NCBI GenBank assembly: GCA_029066805.1
Contig: JAIEFT010000036.1
Span: forward strand, 1-64,000
Length of the DNA stretch: 64,000 nucleotides
Source of the DNA: Clostridiales bacterium
GTDB lineage: Bacteria; Bacillota; Clostridia; Christensenellales; Pumilibacteraceae
Reading direction: 5' to 3'
Shown: positions 54,601 through 62,241 of the stretch, piece by piece
Position numbering within the stretch: position 1 is the first letter of the stretch
Layout of the letters: the number at the start of each line of letters is the position of its first letter
The notes under the pieces: generated by a model
What the model was told of the DNA's origin: nothing
Seen by the model: only the letters and a program-made list of their open reading frames with translations
Databases searched by the model: none
Made by a program: the position numbers and the translations under genes

Positions 54601-57600
54601 CAGCTTGCCGCTTACCGTAGATAACTTTAACGGCACGTTCCTCAACTGCGGCAACCTCACTTCCTTGACGTTCCGCGAAGTTGCGGGTAAAGCCCCCGTC
54701 CTCAACAAGACGGACGACGGCGCGGTGTACAGCAATGACAATTCGGTGCTTTACTACTATCCGCAGGACGGCGTCCCCGGCAAGGGTACTGCCAATGAGG
54801 GCGTACTTACAATTCAGTCCGGCGTTACGGAAATAGCGCCCACGGCGTTTGCGTTCAACCCGAATATCAAAAAGGTTGTCATCCCCAACACCGTCACCAA
54901 AATAGGCGAAAAGGCGTTCTACTTTATGTCCGCTTTGGAAGAAGTGGAGTTTGAAGCCGATAACGATACGACAAAGGCAACCACGCTTGTGATCGAGGGC
55001 GAACGCGCCTTTGCTGGCTGCAGTAGGCTCACTACTGTGAGGTTGCCTGCGAGATTGCAAACTATTGCTAAAGAGGCGTTCTATTACTGCACAAGCTTGT
55101 CCGACTTGACATTTGCCGAAGGCTGCAAGCTTACAACGATTAACGAAGGGGCGTTCAAGTACACCGGCAATTTAGGCAACGTGACGCTGCCTGCCAATGT
55201 GAGCAGCATAGGTAAAGAAGCTTTCCGTTACAGCGGAATAGGTGGCGTAGAAATACCTGCGGCATATAAGCACAGCACATCCAACACACATATATTTGCC
55301 GATTGTGCGAATCTGACTAAGGTCGAGTTCAAAACGCCCGCATCAAACAGAAGCAGTTTCCAGACGGTCAATTACATGTTCTACAACTGCCCTGAGTTAA
55401 GCGATGTGACGCTGCCCGACGATTTGACAAAAATAGGCACGTATACGTTCCAGCTCGATGAAAATCTGACGTCGATTAAATTTAACAACTCGAAGGGCCT
55501 GCTTACCACTATCGATAGCTATGCTTTTAGCAAATCGGGTATTGAGGAAATCACCTTGCCCGCCAACTTCACCACCATCAACGAAGGCGCGTTTTCCGAA
55601 TGCACCGCGCTTGTCGGTATAAACAGAGGAACAAACGAGCCTGCCGGAACGGTAAATCTTCCGTCAAAGGTTAAGACGATTGGTGCAAAAGCGTTCTACA
55701 AATGCTCTAATGTGACCAACATTAAGCTAACGGATATTACCGTTGCGCTTACCATCGGCAATCAGGCTTTTGCGGCGACGGGCATAAAGGAAATCACCAT
55801 TCCCGCAAAGGTTACCACGCTTAACAAAATTTTCAGCACACCGGGCACATCCGATGCTACCGATGTTTGCAAAAATTTGGAGACAGTTACATTTGCGAGT
55901 GGCAATACAGGACTTAAGTCTATCCCTGACAGCTTATTTATGATGCTTCCCAAGCTCAAAACGGTGGTACTGCCCAAGGGACTGTCAGGTACGGGTACAA
56001 ACGTGCTTTCAATAGGCAGCAGTGCATTCTACGGCACGGCAATAGAGGAAATTGAGATACCCAAAGAAACCAAAGAGATAAAGTCATCCGCATTTAGGAA
56101 CTGCGCGAACCTGAAGTCGATAACGTTCGAAAAGAAGGCGGACGGCACATGCGCGTTGCAGACGATAGCAGGCCATGCATTTGCGGGATCGGGGCTTACG
56201 ACGATTAGCATTCCGAAGTCCGTAAAGCTGAGCGCCTCAAACATGTTTGAAGGTTGCACTTCGCTTACGTCTGTCGTGTTCGAATCCGGCAATACAAATG
56301 TTACCGGCGGCTCAAATTCGCATCTATTCCGCGACTGCACGGCATTAAAGAGTGTTACGTTGCCTTCCGGGCTTAGCAGCATAGATAGCTATATGTTCTA
56401 CGGTTGTACGGCTCTCGAGAGCATCGAAATCCCGAGTAACGTTACCAAGATTGACGTCTATGCTTTCTCCGGCTGCACCAAGCTCGGTAACGTCACGTTA
56501 GGCAACAGCGTCGACCAAATCGGCAACTATGCATTCCAGAACAGCGGTTTGACGTCGATCGAGATACCTGCATCCGTAAACGCAATCGGCAACTATGCAT
56601 TTGGCGGTTGTGCAAAGCTTGAAACCGTAACCTACGGAGCATACAGCGGACTTCGCACAATCGGCAACTATGCGTTTAACGGCTGCACTAAGCTTTTGGC
56701 TATCAACATTCCCGAGGGCGTTACCACAATAGGTGATAGCGCGTACGAAAATTGCGATGCTGTCACTACCGTGACGTTGCCGAACTCGCTGAGAACGTTG
56801 GGCAACAATCCGTTCATCAACTGCGACTTGCTTGCCGAGATTGTCGCTCCCACCTATGAGGAGGGTGAAACAGTGCGCTTTACTACGGACAATAGCGCAC
56901 TCTATAACGGCGATAAATCTATTCTGTATGCATTCTACGATAGAAATGCTGCGTCGTTCACATTGCTCGAGGAAACGGTGGAAATCGCCTCGAATGCGTT
57001 CTGGAACATGCCGCTCACTACGGTTGTAGCAAATACTCGCGTAGTAGAGGAAGGTGACGGTTTATTGATCGGCAACAGCGCGTTCCGTTACAGCGGCATA
57101 AGCTCGATAACGCTCGGCAACAATGTATATATCAACAGTTATGCGTTTGCCAACTGCGGCAACCTAACGAGTATATCGATCCCCGACGGCGCTAATCTGG
57201 AGAAGCTTGCCTTTGACGGCAGCGCAAATCTTGCCAACATAACGTTTGAGGGCGATGTAACATACAGCGGGCATGCCGCAACGTTTGGCGAGAATGCGGT
57301 TGTCACCTTGACAGGTGTTGCCGTTGCCGGTGTAGAAGGGCTGGTAATAAAATCCAATGCCTACCAAAACGACACTGCCTTGGTAAACGTTGTTATAGCC
57401 GAGGGCGTCACCGTAATTCAAGACAATGCGTTTCTCGGAGCTTCCAATCTTACCAATGTAACTTTGCCTTCCACACTTAAGACTATAAGTACCGGTGCAT
57501 TCCGCGGTACTAAGCTTGCTTCGCTTACATTGCCTGCTTCTGTGGAAACCATAGGCAATGACGCATTTGTGAGTTCGGAGAATAACATTACGTCGCTTAC

Positions 57601-58801
57601 ATTGCCGTCCGGTTTGAAGTCGATAGGTTCGGGCGCGTTTGCGGGACTTAAAATGTCGTCAATCACTATTCCGAACACTGTAGAAAATATAAGCGCCGAT
57701 GTATTTTTATGTACCCTCTTAGGACAGACTTATGTTTGCGAGAATCTTTCATCCATAGTGTTTGAAGCCGGCAACACAAAGCTTACCAATATTCCACAGC
57801 ATGCCTTTAGGAATTTGCCTGCGCTCACGTCTGTAACGTTGCCCGATCACCTAGAGTCGATTGGTACGAATTATACGTCCGGAACGGGCTGGACTAGCTC
57901 TTCATTTATAGGCACATCGCTTACAAGCATATCCATTCCCTCTACGGTTACCGTAATAGCGGCTTATGCGTTTGACGGCGTTTCGACGCTTAAGAGCGTC
58001 ACGTTCGAAAAGGACAGCGACGGCAATTCCTCTCTCACAACAATCTATGGAAGTGCATTCCGCAATAGCGGCTTAACCGGAGAGCTTAAAATTCCCGCAA
58101 GCGTGACTGTAATCGAGGATTCTGCTTTCTACGGTTGCGACGGTATTAGTTCGATTACCTTTGAATGTGACGCGCAAGGAGCAAGCTCGCTTAGTAGCAT
58201 AAGTAAAGGCGCGTTCTACGGAACGGCGATAACCACGGTCACCATTCCCGCGAGTGTTAAACTTATCGGTGCAATAAATACTTCTTCTGCGCTCGGCACA
58301 TTCGAGGCTTGCACACAGCTTGCCACCGTCAACTTTGCATACGACGCACAAGGCAAGTCCGCGCTTGAATCGATAGGCAGCAATGTGTTCAAGAACTCCG
58401 GACTTACGCAAATTGTAATTCCCGAAACTGTAACGAGAGTGGACGCCGCATTTGCCGGTTGCGCGTCTCTTAGAAAGGTAACTTTGCCTAAAGATATATA
58501 TTATTTTGGCACAGGTATGTTTGCCAACCTTACGTCGCTCGAAGAGGTTGTCATCCCCGAGGGCGTCACATCGCTCGCTGCCAATTCGTTTGAGGGCTGC
58601 ACCGGTATTAAAAAGTTGGTTTTGCCGTCAACGATTACAGGCGTGAAGTCGCTAGCGTTTAAGGACTGGACGAATACGCAGACTATTTGCCTTACCGGCA
58701 TAGTCGCGCCGCGCTCCGGATTCGATCTCGACTGGGCGGCAGGCTGCAACGCCAACTTGGTGTGGAACTATCAGCCTCAAACCGAATCCGTAAATGGCTA
58801 A
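48650..58801 (+). CDS. Giant BspA-type leucine-rich-repeat lipoprotein
   Basis: The 3383-residue protein begins with a lipoprotein signal ending LAIAC (C25), then an acidic linker GGDDDGKKDN. The N-terminal part has InlB/Flg_new repeats (GWYKDANATNAFKF, GWWLKDAASGEYA, GWYTAAEGTGAAY). About five fibronectin-III-like beta units of 90 residues follow (LSWDSVKDASSYSVKV, VSWSAVPNAASYLVSV). From about residue 900 to the end there are dozens of LRR_5 units of about 23 residues (LTSVTLPSGL-SIG-YAF-GC). There is no C-terminal anchor, so it is held only by lipid. ATG 48650 has GGAGG with 5-base spacing. It is probably a surface adhesin or receptor. The long repeats may recombine. Confidence 0.9.
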   Translation: MKGKRWLHAVVVSIVAVFGALAIACGGDDDGKKDNKPFTSPAIGVYYYDAGTTEYLLSLNADKTLALTIDNAAISGKYDVSDSGAVTFSVSGADKLLNTAKYENDEVTLTYDGNVYKFLRNVNYTVTFNTGSGSKIDSATVRNGKKVTKPADPEYANHVFIGWYKDANATNAFKFATDVVRGDLTLYAGWVDKTERDEYQVKFDLGYGDNSLYYTAKTVNGKVYPTEMADPARANYTFKGWWLKDAASGEYATRVDLGSYVFAQNETVYALWQGAAEGGKLDAPIVSVDLAGNRLSWDSVKDASSYSVKVVDPEGKEWERTVSGTSVEYADKFTKAGTYTVEVYAVSLASADKNSAVTTRKIVNKQLARVSNFKVTGDVLTFGGVENATKYLLYITCDDETHDHNPIDNGSSKEYNFGDCAMPDSGIKFVVEAQADGYVSSRSEEYVVARKLDEVTGFKYDENTQTVSWSAVPNAASYLVSVKCDDPTHEVETEVRNATEIFIGGCAAGSVKVTVVAKNAKKYIPSDSALYAVNKTELAAVTGLELIDTTLTWKKQSRVKKYIVDVNGVTNEVEGDNSVDLSKLANLTWEVGKVYDIKVRAELTGGELTSWSLPFSAAYKTMSELKYSEGVVSWSPVFGIGTAGYKVVVNDAAPVSVSTASYKVTLTDKTNVIKVYIGNADASTAKSISVNAYKLTLDGNGGTDANVRYYAKGDPIALPTSSEVTRRGYNLMGWYTAAEGTGAAYYDGDLYDLDADLKLFARWDGKEYTVKLNYNINCDDTDEVVTTKVKFGSEYSLGVPTTPKSLMHGFLQWNLAADGKGAAVSDLYGDGMDVWNIADDNVTLYAVWAELFEFEKEGEGNDAYYVVRQGEGTPLVNEVVIPAQYQAQDDTRMYPVKIIGGNAFNKCHDLTKVTIPASIETIEETAFNNCAALEQINVDGARPGIDNFWSVDGVLYGINKISEKIELKLFPRGRSGDFTLADGIEELSYHSMYNANINTLTLPSTLKRVASGAFEYSSITEVIFAEPKNANENVEPLTISSNAFRFALSLTSVTLPSREVTFGDGKNIDFKADFFRSCSALESVYVAPNNSKYMSIDGMLCEIDPATKEITLVFCPANYQFGNNGLYKTDNRLTAIGDKAFSGVSGLRAVEIDVSISRIGKNAFSGYTTKIDEADVNVSGCSSLTNLTVFGGRVTPLVIGESAFGSDNSSRASVSLNFVDFQDGCNVTEIQKYAFAYCRILRVTFPNSLAKLGDGVFKDCRQLGTVTFGVSDEGGFEFGEDVFMNCVSLRRVILPKNITSFEGGVFAGCENLETIEVDPENPVLEFVDGILYGKKDGKITAIHFVPVGVDLTDFKLPDGITEISAGVFGNAGGSIKKLTINKYVTNIGLAAFAGTGIEEVIFENKENDEDDGADTLSIAAPAVSTSYNKQGLFAECTKLERVVLPKRLKAIPNYMFAKCDSLTSIDLGGVTEIGAWAFYYSGLSDELVIPRTVEKINPYAFSNCSKLTKVTFEDERTKDLVMLNTKGEKDGLNNEKSFVTRVTNGNYFANCSNLTEVHFPEKLLNIGEQTFYYCSALTTVNIPASVESIRASAFFINISSKLTNINFAPRPNSNALYLEEGFTTGYGSDVKYYGIFCSLPVKDVVLPSGTVRIPSYCFYKCSSLETLYIPNTVNNTVNEQGKAVVFGIGNSVLQNCSNVTSITFEADNPADLANANHPGLSVPSNFIYYCSKLTSITLPARLADYYSYAGATEKTAVTGNLSSTSLTNINVMPGGRDYSSVDGIMYNAAGTEIRYCPRGRVDAVTIPYSVSKIGVSAFKDCKKLTGVTFAGKPAAAEGETVANNDLVIDEEAFYSCAITEINIPARTTRIGKNAFCNSDVEVLTFENNSKLITIEEQAFYGTELSGTITIPASVTTIGVKAFTASSGLTNVTAVKFGAAGETSKLTNIGANAFEKIGITEVYIPDSVTTLGNQVFANCLSLTTASLPLTVDNFNGTFLNCGNLTSLTFREVAGKAPVLNKTDDGAVYSNDNSVLYYYPQDGVPGKGTANEGVLTIQSGVTEIAPTAFAFNPNIKKVVIPNTVTKIGEKAFYFMSALEEVEFEADNDTTKATTLVIEGERAFAGCSRLTTVRLPARLQTIAKEAFYYCTSLSDLTFAEGCKLTTINEGAFKYTGNLGNVTLPANVSSIGKEAFRYSGIGGVEIPAAYKHSTSNTHIFADCANLTKVEFKTPASNRSSFQTVNYMFYNCPELSDVTLPDDLTKIGTYTFQLDENLTSIKFNNSKGLLTTIDSYAFSKSGIEEITLPANFTTINEGAFSECTALVGINRGTNEPAGTVNLPSKVKTIGAKAFYKCSNVTNIKLTDITVALTIGNQAFAATGIKEITIPAKVTTLNKIFSTPGTSDATDVCKNLETVTFASGNTGLKSIPDSLFMMLPKLKTVVLPKGLSGTGTNVLSIGSSAFYGTAIEEIEIPKETKEIKSSAFRNCANLKSITFEKKADGTCALQTIAGHAFAGSGLTTISIPKSVKLSASNMFEGCTSLTSVVFESGNTNVTGGSNSHLFRDCTALKSVTLPSGLSSIDSYMFYGCTALESIEIPSNVTKIDVYAFSGCTKLGNVTLGNSVDQIGNYAFQNSGLTSIEIPASVNAIGNYAFGGCAKLETVTYGAYSGLRTIGNYAFNGCTKLLAINIPEGVTTIGDSAYENCDAVTTVTLPNSLRTLGNNPFINCDLLAEIVAPTYEEGETVRFTTDNSALYNGDKSILYAFYDRNAASFTLLEETVEIASNAFWNMPLTTVVANTRVVEEGDGLLIGNSAFRYSGISSITLGNNVYINSYAFANCGNLTSISIPDGANLEKLAFDGSANLANITFEGDVTYSGHAATFGENAVVTLTGVAVAGVEGLVIKSNAYQNDTALVNVVIAEGVTVIQDNAFLGASNLTNVTLPSTLKTISTGAFRGTKLASLTLPASVETIGNDAFVSSENNITSLTLPSGLKSIGSGAFAGLKMSSITIPNTVENISADVFLCTLLGQTYVCENLSSIVFEAGNTKLTNIPQHAFRNLPALTSVTLPDHLESIGTNYTSGTGWTSSSFIGTSLTSISIPSTVTVIAAYAFDGVSTLKSVTFEKDSDGNSSLTTIYGSAFRNSGLTGELKIPASVTVIEDSAFYGCDGISSITFECDAQGASSLSSISKGAFYGTAITTVTIPASVKLIGAINTSSALGTFEACTQLATVNFAYDAQGKSALESIGSNVFKNSGLTQIVIPETVTRVDAAFAGCASLRKVTLPKDIYYFGTGMFANLTSLEEVVIPEGVTSLAANSFEGCTGIKKLVLPSTITGVKSLAFKDWTNTQTICLTGIVAPRSGFDLDWAAGCNANLVWNYQPQTESVNG

Positions 58802-58842
58802 TATACACTTAAGCTGCTTTAGCAACAAATGAATACACAATG

Positions 58843-58884
58843 CTTTTGTACCGCCGGCATTATATAGTGTCGGCGGTACAAAAG
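58843..58884. terminator. Terminator after the giant lipoprotein
   Basis: Perfect 14-pair inverted repeat CTTTTGTACCGCCG/CGGCGGTACAAAAG with an AT-rich loop. The right arm ends 3 bases before the -35 region of the next gene. Confidence 0.65.
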
Positions 58885-58887
58885 TAT

Positions 58888-58916
58888 TTGACTTATTCTA
58901 CAAAAAACTGTATACT
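58888..58916 (+). promoter_or_regulatory. Promoter of the 58936 gene and probably the MoxR operon
   Basis: TTGACT (58888-58893), 17 bases, TATACT (58911-58916), with AAGGAGG 7 bases before ATG 58936. Confidence 0.75.
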
Positions 58917-58935
58917 ATATAAAGGAGGTATAAAC

Positions 58936-60093
58936 ATGGATTACGGTCAGCTCTACAGCAAATACTACTCGCGTATGTCCAAGGAAGGATGGTTCAAGTC
59001 CGCGGTGTTTGCATTGATAGTCGGATTTGTCGTCAACGGCATTATCGCTTTGGTTACTTGGATCGTCGGTTTTGACATGGGGCTCTGGATTGCGCTCGGT
59101 GGGCTTGTTGTCGTCACTGCGGCGATTACGCCTGTGTTTTACTTCCGTGTTTTCCGCCCGACCGAAAAAAAGGTCGCAAAGCGGCTTGACAGTCTAGGCT
59201 TGGACGAGCGTATCATCACTATGCTGGAATTGCAAAACGATACCTCTGAGATAGCGTCTCTTCAGCGCGCGGATACGGCGGCAAATGTTGAAAAAGCGGA
59301 CAAAGCGGAAAAGCAAAACGGCAAGCGTTCCGCCTTTAAATTGCCTGTTGCCGCCGTGGCTGCCGTGGTGTGCGTGGGCGTGTTCGGCATAGCGTTTTCC
59401 ATCGTTGCAGGACTTAGCGGTTACGGTGTTATCGATAGCGGTAAGGACGTTTGGAATAATGCGTTCTCAACTTCCGCCGAGTATTCCGTTACTTACGTTA
59501 TTCACGGCGTTAAGGAAGAGCAGGAAGACAAGGAAAGCGAGATGACCAAAGAGCAACTGGCGTCGTACATTGCTTACCGACTTGCGGCAGACAAAAGTGG
59601 TGACAGCGAGCAAGAGACTCCCGCATACATCACAAAAGGCAACGCCGAGCAGAAGGTAAAAGCTGGCGAGTCTTCCGGAGAAATCTTATACACTGCCAAA
59701 AATTACTACTACTTTGTTAAGTGGCTCGACAACTATGGCAATGTGTACAGCTACAAGGACGGTTACACGCCTTTGCGGCATGAGGACAACGTCAACTACA
59801 ATATCAAGTTTGAGGCGTATTTCGACAAAGTGTCCGCATGCGACGACGACGATGATTTGACTCGGTACTTAAGCGACAACCACAATGGTGGCAGTGGTGG
59901 TGGCAGTGGCAATATTCCGGGCAACATTAATATTGAGACTAACGTAAACGACAATATTATCGACGGAAACACCAAGTATATTACTGAATACGATATGTAT
60001 TACGAATTGGCGATGAAATATCTCTCCGACAACGATAGTCTTTCGGCAGAGGAACGCGCTATGATCGAGACGTACTTCGATATACTCAAGTAA
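58936..60093 (+). CDS. Membrane protein of unknown function beside the MoxR cluster
   Basis: The 385-residue protein has two adjacent hydrophobic segments near the start (VFALIVGFVVNGIIALVTWI and GLWIALGGLVVVTAAITPVF), a cytoplasmic domain of about 90 residues rich in Lys, Glu and Asp, a third segment (VAAVAAVVCVGVFGIAFSIV) and an extracellular part. That part contains an InlB-like strand set (YSVTYVIHGVKEE), a Gly-Ser linker (NGGSGGGSGN) and a helical end. ATG 58936 is fixed by AAGGAGG. It precedes moxR by 137 bases in the same direction. It may be an accessory of the MoxR-DUF58-BatA series; no family is recognised. Confidence 0.7.
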   Translation: MDYGQLYSKYYSRMSKEGWFKSAVFALIVGFVVNGIIALVTWIVGFDMGLWIALGGLVVVTAAITPVFYFRVFRPTEKKVAKRLDSLGLDERIITMLELQNDTSEIASLQRADTAANVEKADKAEKQNGKRSAFKLPVAAVAAVVCVGVFGIAFSIVAGLSGYGVIDSGKDVWNNAFSTSAEYSVTYVIHGVKEEQEDKESEMTKEQLASYIAYRLAADKSGDSEQETPAYITKGNAEQKVKAGESSGEILYTAKNYYYFVKWLDNYGNVYSYKDGYTPLRHEDNVNYNIKFEAYFDKVSACDDDDDLTRYLSDNHNGGSGGGSGNIPGNINIETNVNDNIIDGNTKYITEYDMYYELAMKYLSDNDSLSAEERAMIETYFDILK

Positions 60094-60229
60094 TATATTT
60101 TTTCGGCGTTGAGCGTCGGACAATCCGGTGGTCGCGCTTGCGTATATCCGCGGCGCGACTTGCTGTAAAAGGCGGGTCTATTGTTTTATTGCCGCCCATA
60201 CACACAAAATACATTTTTAAGAGGTCATT

Positions 60230-61342
60230 ATGGCAACGGAAAAGGACATTCTCAAATTCAGCGAACAGTGCAAAAACATTTTTGCGCAGGTCGAACGTGA
60301 CGTGATCGGGCAAAAGGACATTGTTCAAGGTACGATTATCGCCATGATCGCGGGCGGCAACGTACTGCTCGAAGGTGTGCCCGGCGTCGGCAAAACGCGT
60401 CTTGTGCGTTCGCTCGGCAGGGTGTTCAGTCTGCCGTTTTCACGTATACAGTTTACACCCGACCTTATGCCCGCAGACGTCACCGGTACCAACATTATCG
60501 TAAAGGACGACAAGGGCAACTCGGCGTTCCAGTTCCAGCCCGGACCTATCTTCAGCAACATCATTCTTGCCGACGAGATCAACCGTGCTACGCCAAAAAC
60601 GCAGTCCGCGCTTTTGGAAGCTATGCAGGAGCACACCGTTACCGTTATGGGCGTGTCGCGCAAGCTTAACGAGCCGTTCTTTGTTCTGGCTACGCAAAAC
60701 CCCATCGAGCAGGACGGCACGTACCCGCTGCCCGAGGCGCAGATGGACCGTTTTATGTTCAAGCTGATCGTTAAAAACCCCAGCCTCGACGAGCTTATGG
60801 ATATTGTCAGCATGACGCAAAAGACCATGGCGGAGGTTGCCGAGGCCGCATGTAACGGCGAGGACCTTTTGAATATGCGCGCCACTGCAAACCAAATCCC
60901 CGTGGCGACGGACGTTATGCGCTACGCCATGATACTTTGCTCGGCTACTCATCCGGACAGCGAGTGTGCGTCCGAAGCAGCCAAAAAGTACGTACGCTTG
61001 GGTGCTAGCCCGCGTGCGGGTCAAGCGCTTATTTCCGCGGCTAAGGTCATGGCGCTTTTAAAGGGCAGGTTCAACGTTGCGTACAGGGATATCAACGAGC
61101 TTGCGTGCCCCGTACTTCGCCACCGCATGAAGATGAACTTCGAGGCTATAGCGGGACGCGTTTCGCCCGATCAGGTAATAGAAATGATTATAGCCGAGCT
61201 TGTTAAAAAATACGATATTCCTCAGTCGGAAGCCCCTAAGTCTGTCGAAACGGCGGAAGGGGAGCAAGCCTCCGTCGCACCCGAGGCGGTCGTGCCCGAG
61301 GATGACGGAAAAAAGAAGAAACGGAGATTCGCTAAAAAATAA
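60230..61342 (+). CDS. MoxR-family AAA+ ATPase
   Basis: The 370-residue ATPase has Walker A GVPGVGKTR, PFSRIQFTPDLMPADVTG, Walker B NIILADEINRATPKTQSALL and the sensor ATQNPIEQDGTYPLPEAQMDRF, all typical of MoxR proteins, followed by the lid domain and a basic C-terminal tail (DDGKKKKRRFAKK). MoxR ATPases act as chaperones that assemble or activate VWA-domain partners. Here the partners are the next two genes. AAGAGG precedes the ATG, and the stop overlaps the DUF58 start (TAATG). Confidence 0.93.
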   Translation: MATEKDILKFSEQCKNIFAQVERDVIGQKDIVQGTIIAMIAGGNVLLEGVPGVGKTRLVRSLGRVFSLPFSRIQFTPDLMPADVTGTNIIVKDDKGNSAFQFQPGPIFSNIILADEINRATPKTQSALLEAMQEHTVTVMGVSRKLNEPFFVLATQNPIEQDGTYPLPEAQMDRFMFKLIVKNPSLDELMDIVSMTQKTMAEVAEAACNGEDLLNMRATANQIPVATDVMRYAMILCSATHPDSECASEAAKKYVRLGASPRAGQALISAAKVMALLKGRFNVAYRDINELACPVLRHRMKMNFEAIAGRVSPDQVIEMIIAELVKKYDIPQSEAPKSVETAEGEQASVAPEAVVPEDDGKKKKRRFAKK

Positions 61343-62241
61343 TGAAGGTCTCTTACTTAAATGATGACTTTTTCGGTCGTTTGGAGACCTTGGCGCTGAA
61401 TTTGCGCGCGGATTTGTCAGGATTTTTCGGCGGCAAGCATTTGGTCAAGACATACGGTCAGACCGTGGAGTTTGCCGATTACCGCGAGTATCAGTTAGGC
61501 GACGATATTCGCCGCGTGGACTGGAACTTGTACAGCCGTTTTGAAAAGTTTTTTATTAAACTTTTTACCGACGAAAGACAAATGCACGTGCAAGTGTTTT
61601 TGGATTGTTCCGCATCGATGGGAAAAGCTGACCCCAACAAAGCTGCATACGCAACGGCGGTAGCGGCTGCTTTCGGGTTTTTGGCTGTTCACAATATGGA
61701 TAAGCTTTCCATTCATCTCGTTAAGGGCGACAGGGCGGAAAACCCATTTGGCACGATCGTAGGCAAAACGTCGTTTTTTAAGGCGATCCGTACACTAGAG
61801 GAAACGGAGTTTACGGGCGACTGCGATCTCAGTTCTGCCATAGTCGGCTGTCAGGAAGTGGGCAACAAGGACGGTATTACCATTATTGTTTCCGACTTTT
61901 TCTCCGATAACGATTTTAAAAAGGCAATAGATTACTTGGCGTTTAAAAAGCGTCAAGTTTTGCTTGTGCAGGTGCTGGACGAGGAAGAAGCCGATCCGAC
62001 GTTTGACGGGAGATATCAGCTTACCGACAGTGAAGCGGTAGACGTTTCCGATCCAAAAAATATGCGGATTCGCATTACGCGCTCCGCGCTTAAGGCTTAC
62101 GCCAAGGCTCTTGCCGAGTATAACGCTGAAATTCGCGAATACTGTGCGTCGCGCGGTGCGGATTTTATTACTCTTAACACAACGCAGGCGATCGAGCGCG
62201 TGCTGTTTGGAGAATTGCTAAAGGTAGGTATTTTGGAATGA
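61342..62241 (+). CDS. DUF58 protein with VWA-type fold
   Basis: The 299-residue cytoplasmic protein matches DUF58: YGQTVEFADYREYQLGDDIRRVDWN is the family signature, followed by a VWA-like metal site VFLDCSASMG (DxSxS) and ITIIVSDFFSDNDF. It overlaps moxR by 1 base and the next gene by 4 (ATGA), so the three are translationally coupled. It is probably a client or partner of MoxR in envelope or stress functions. Confidence 0.9.
   Translation: MKVSYLNDDFFGRLETLALNLRADLSGFFGGKHLVKTYGQTVEFADYREYQLGDDIRRVDWNLYSRFEKFFIKLFTDERQMHVQVFLDCSASMGKADPNKAAYATAVAAAFGFLAVHNMDKLSIHLVKGDRAENPFGTIVGKTSFFKAIRTLEETEFTGDCDLSSAIVGCQEVGNKDGITIIVSDFFSDNDFKKAIDYLAFKKRQVLLVQVLDEEEADPTFDGRYQLTDSEAVDVSDPKNMRIRITRSALKAYAKALAEYNAEIREYCASRGADFITLNTTQAIERVLFGELLKVGILE

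Noticed and set aside
51300-58700. CRISPR or tandem DNA array
   Set aside because: The periodicity is of protein leucine-rich repeats in one continuous frame; the DNA units are not identical and there are no spacers.
60094-60229. Third copy of the R1/R2 element before moxR
   Set aside because: There is a hairpin (GTCGCGC/GCGCGAC) and a GGCGGGTCTA string, but the shared blocks of R1 and R2 are missing.
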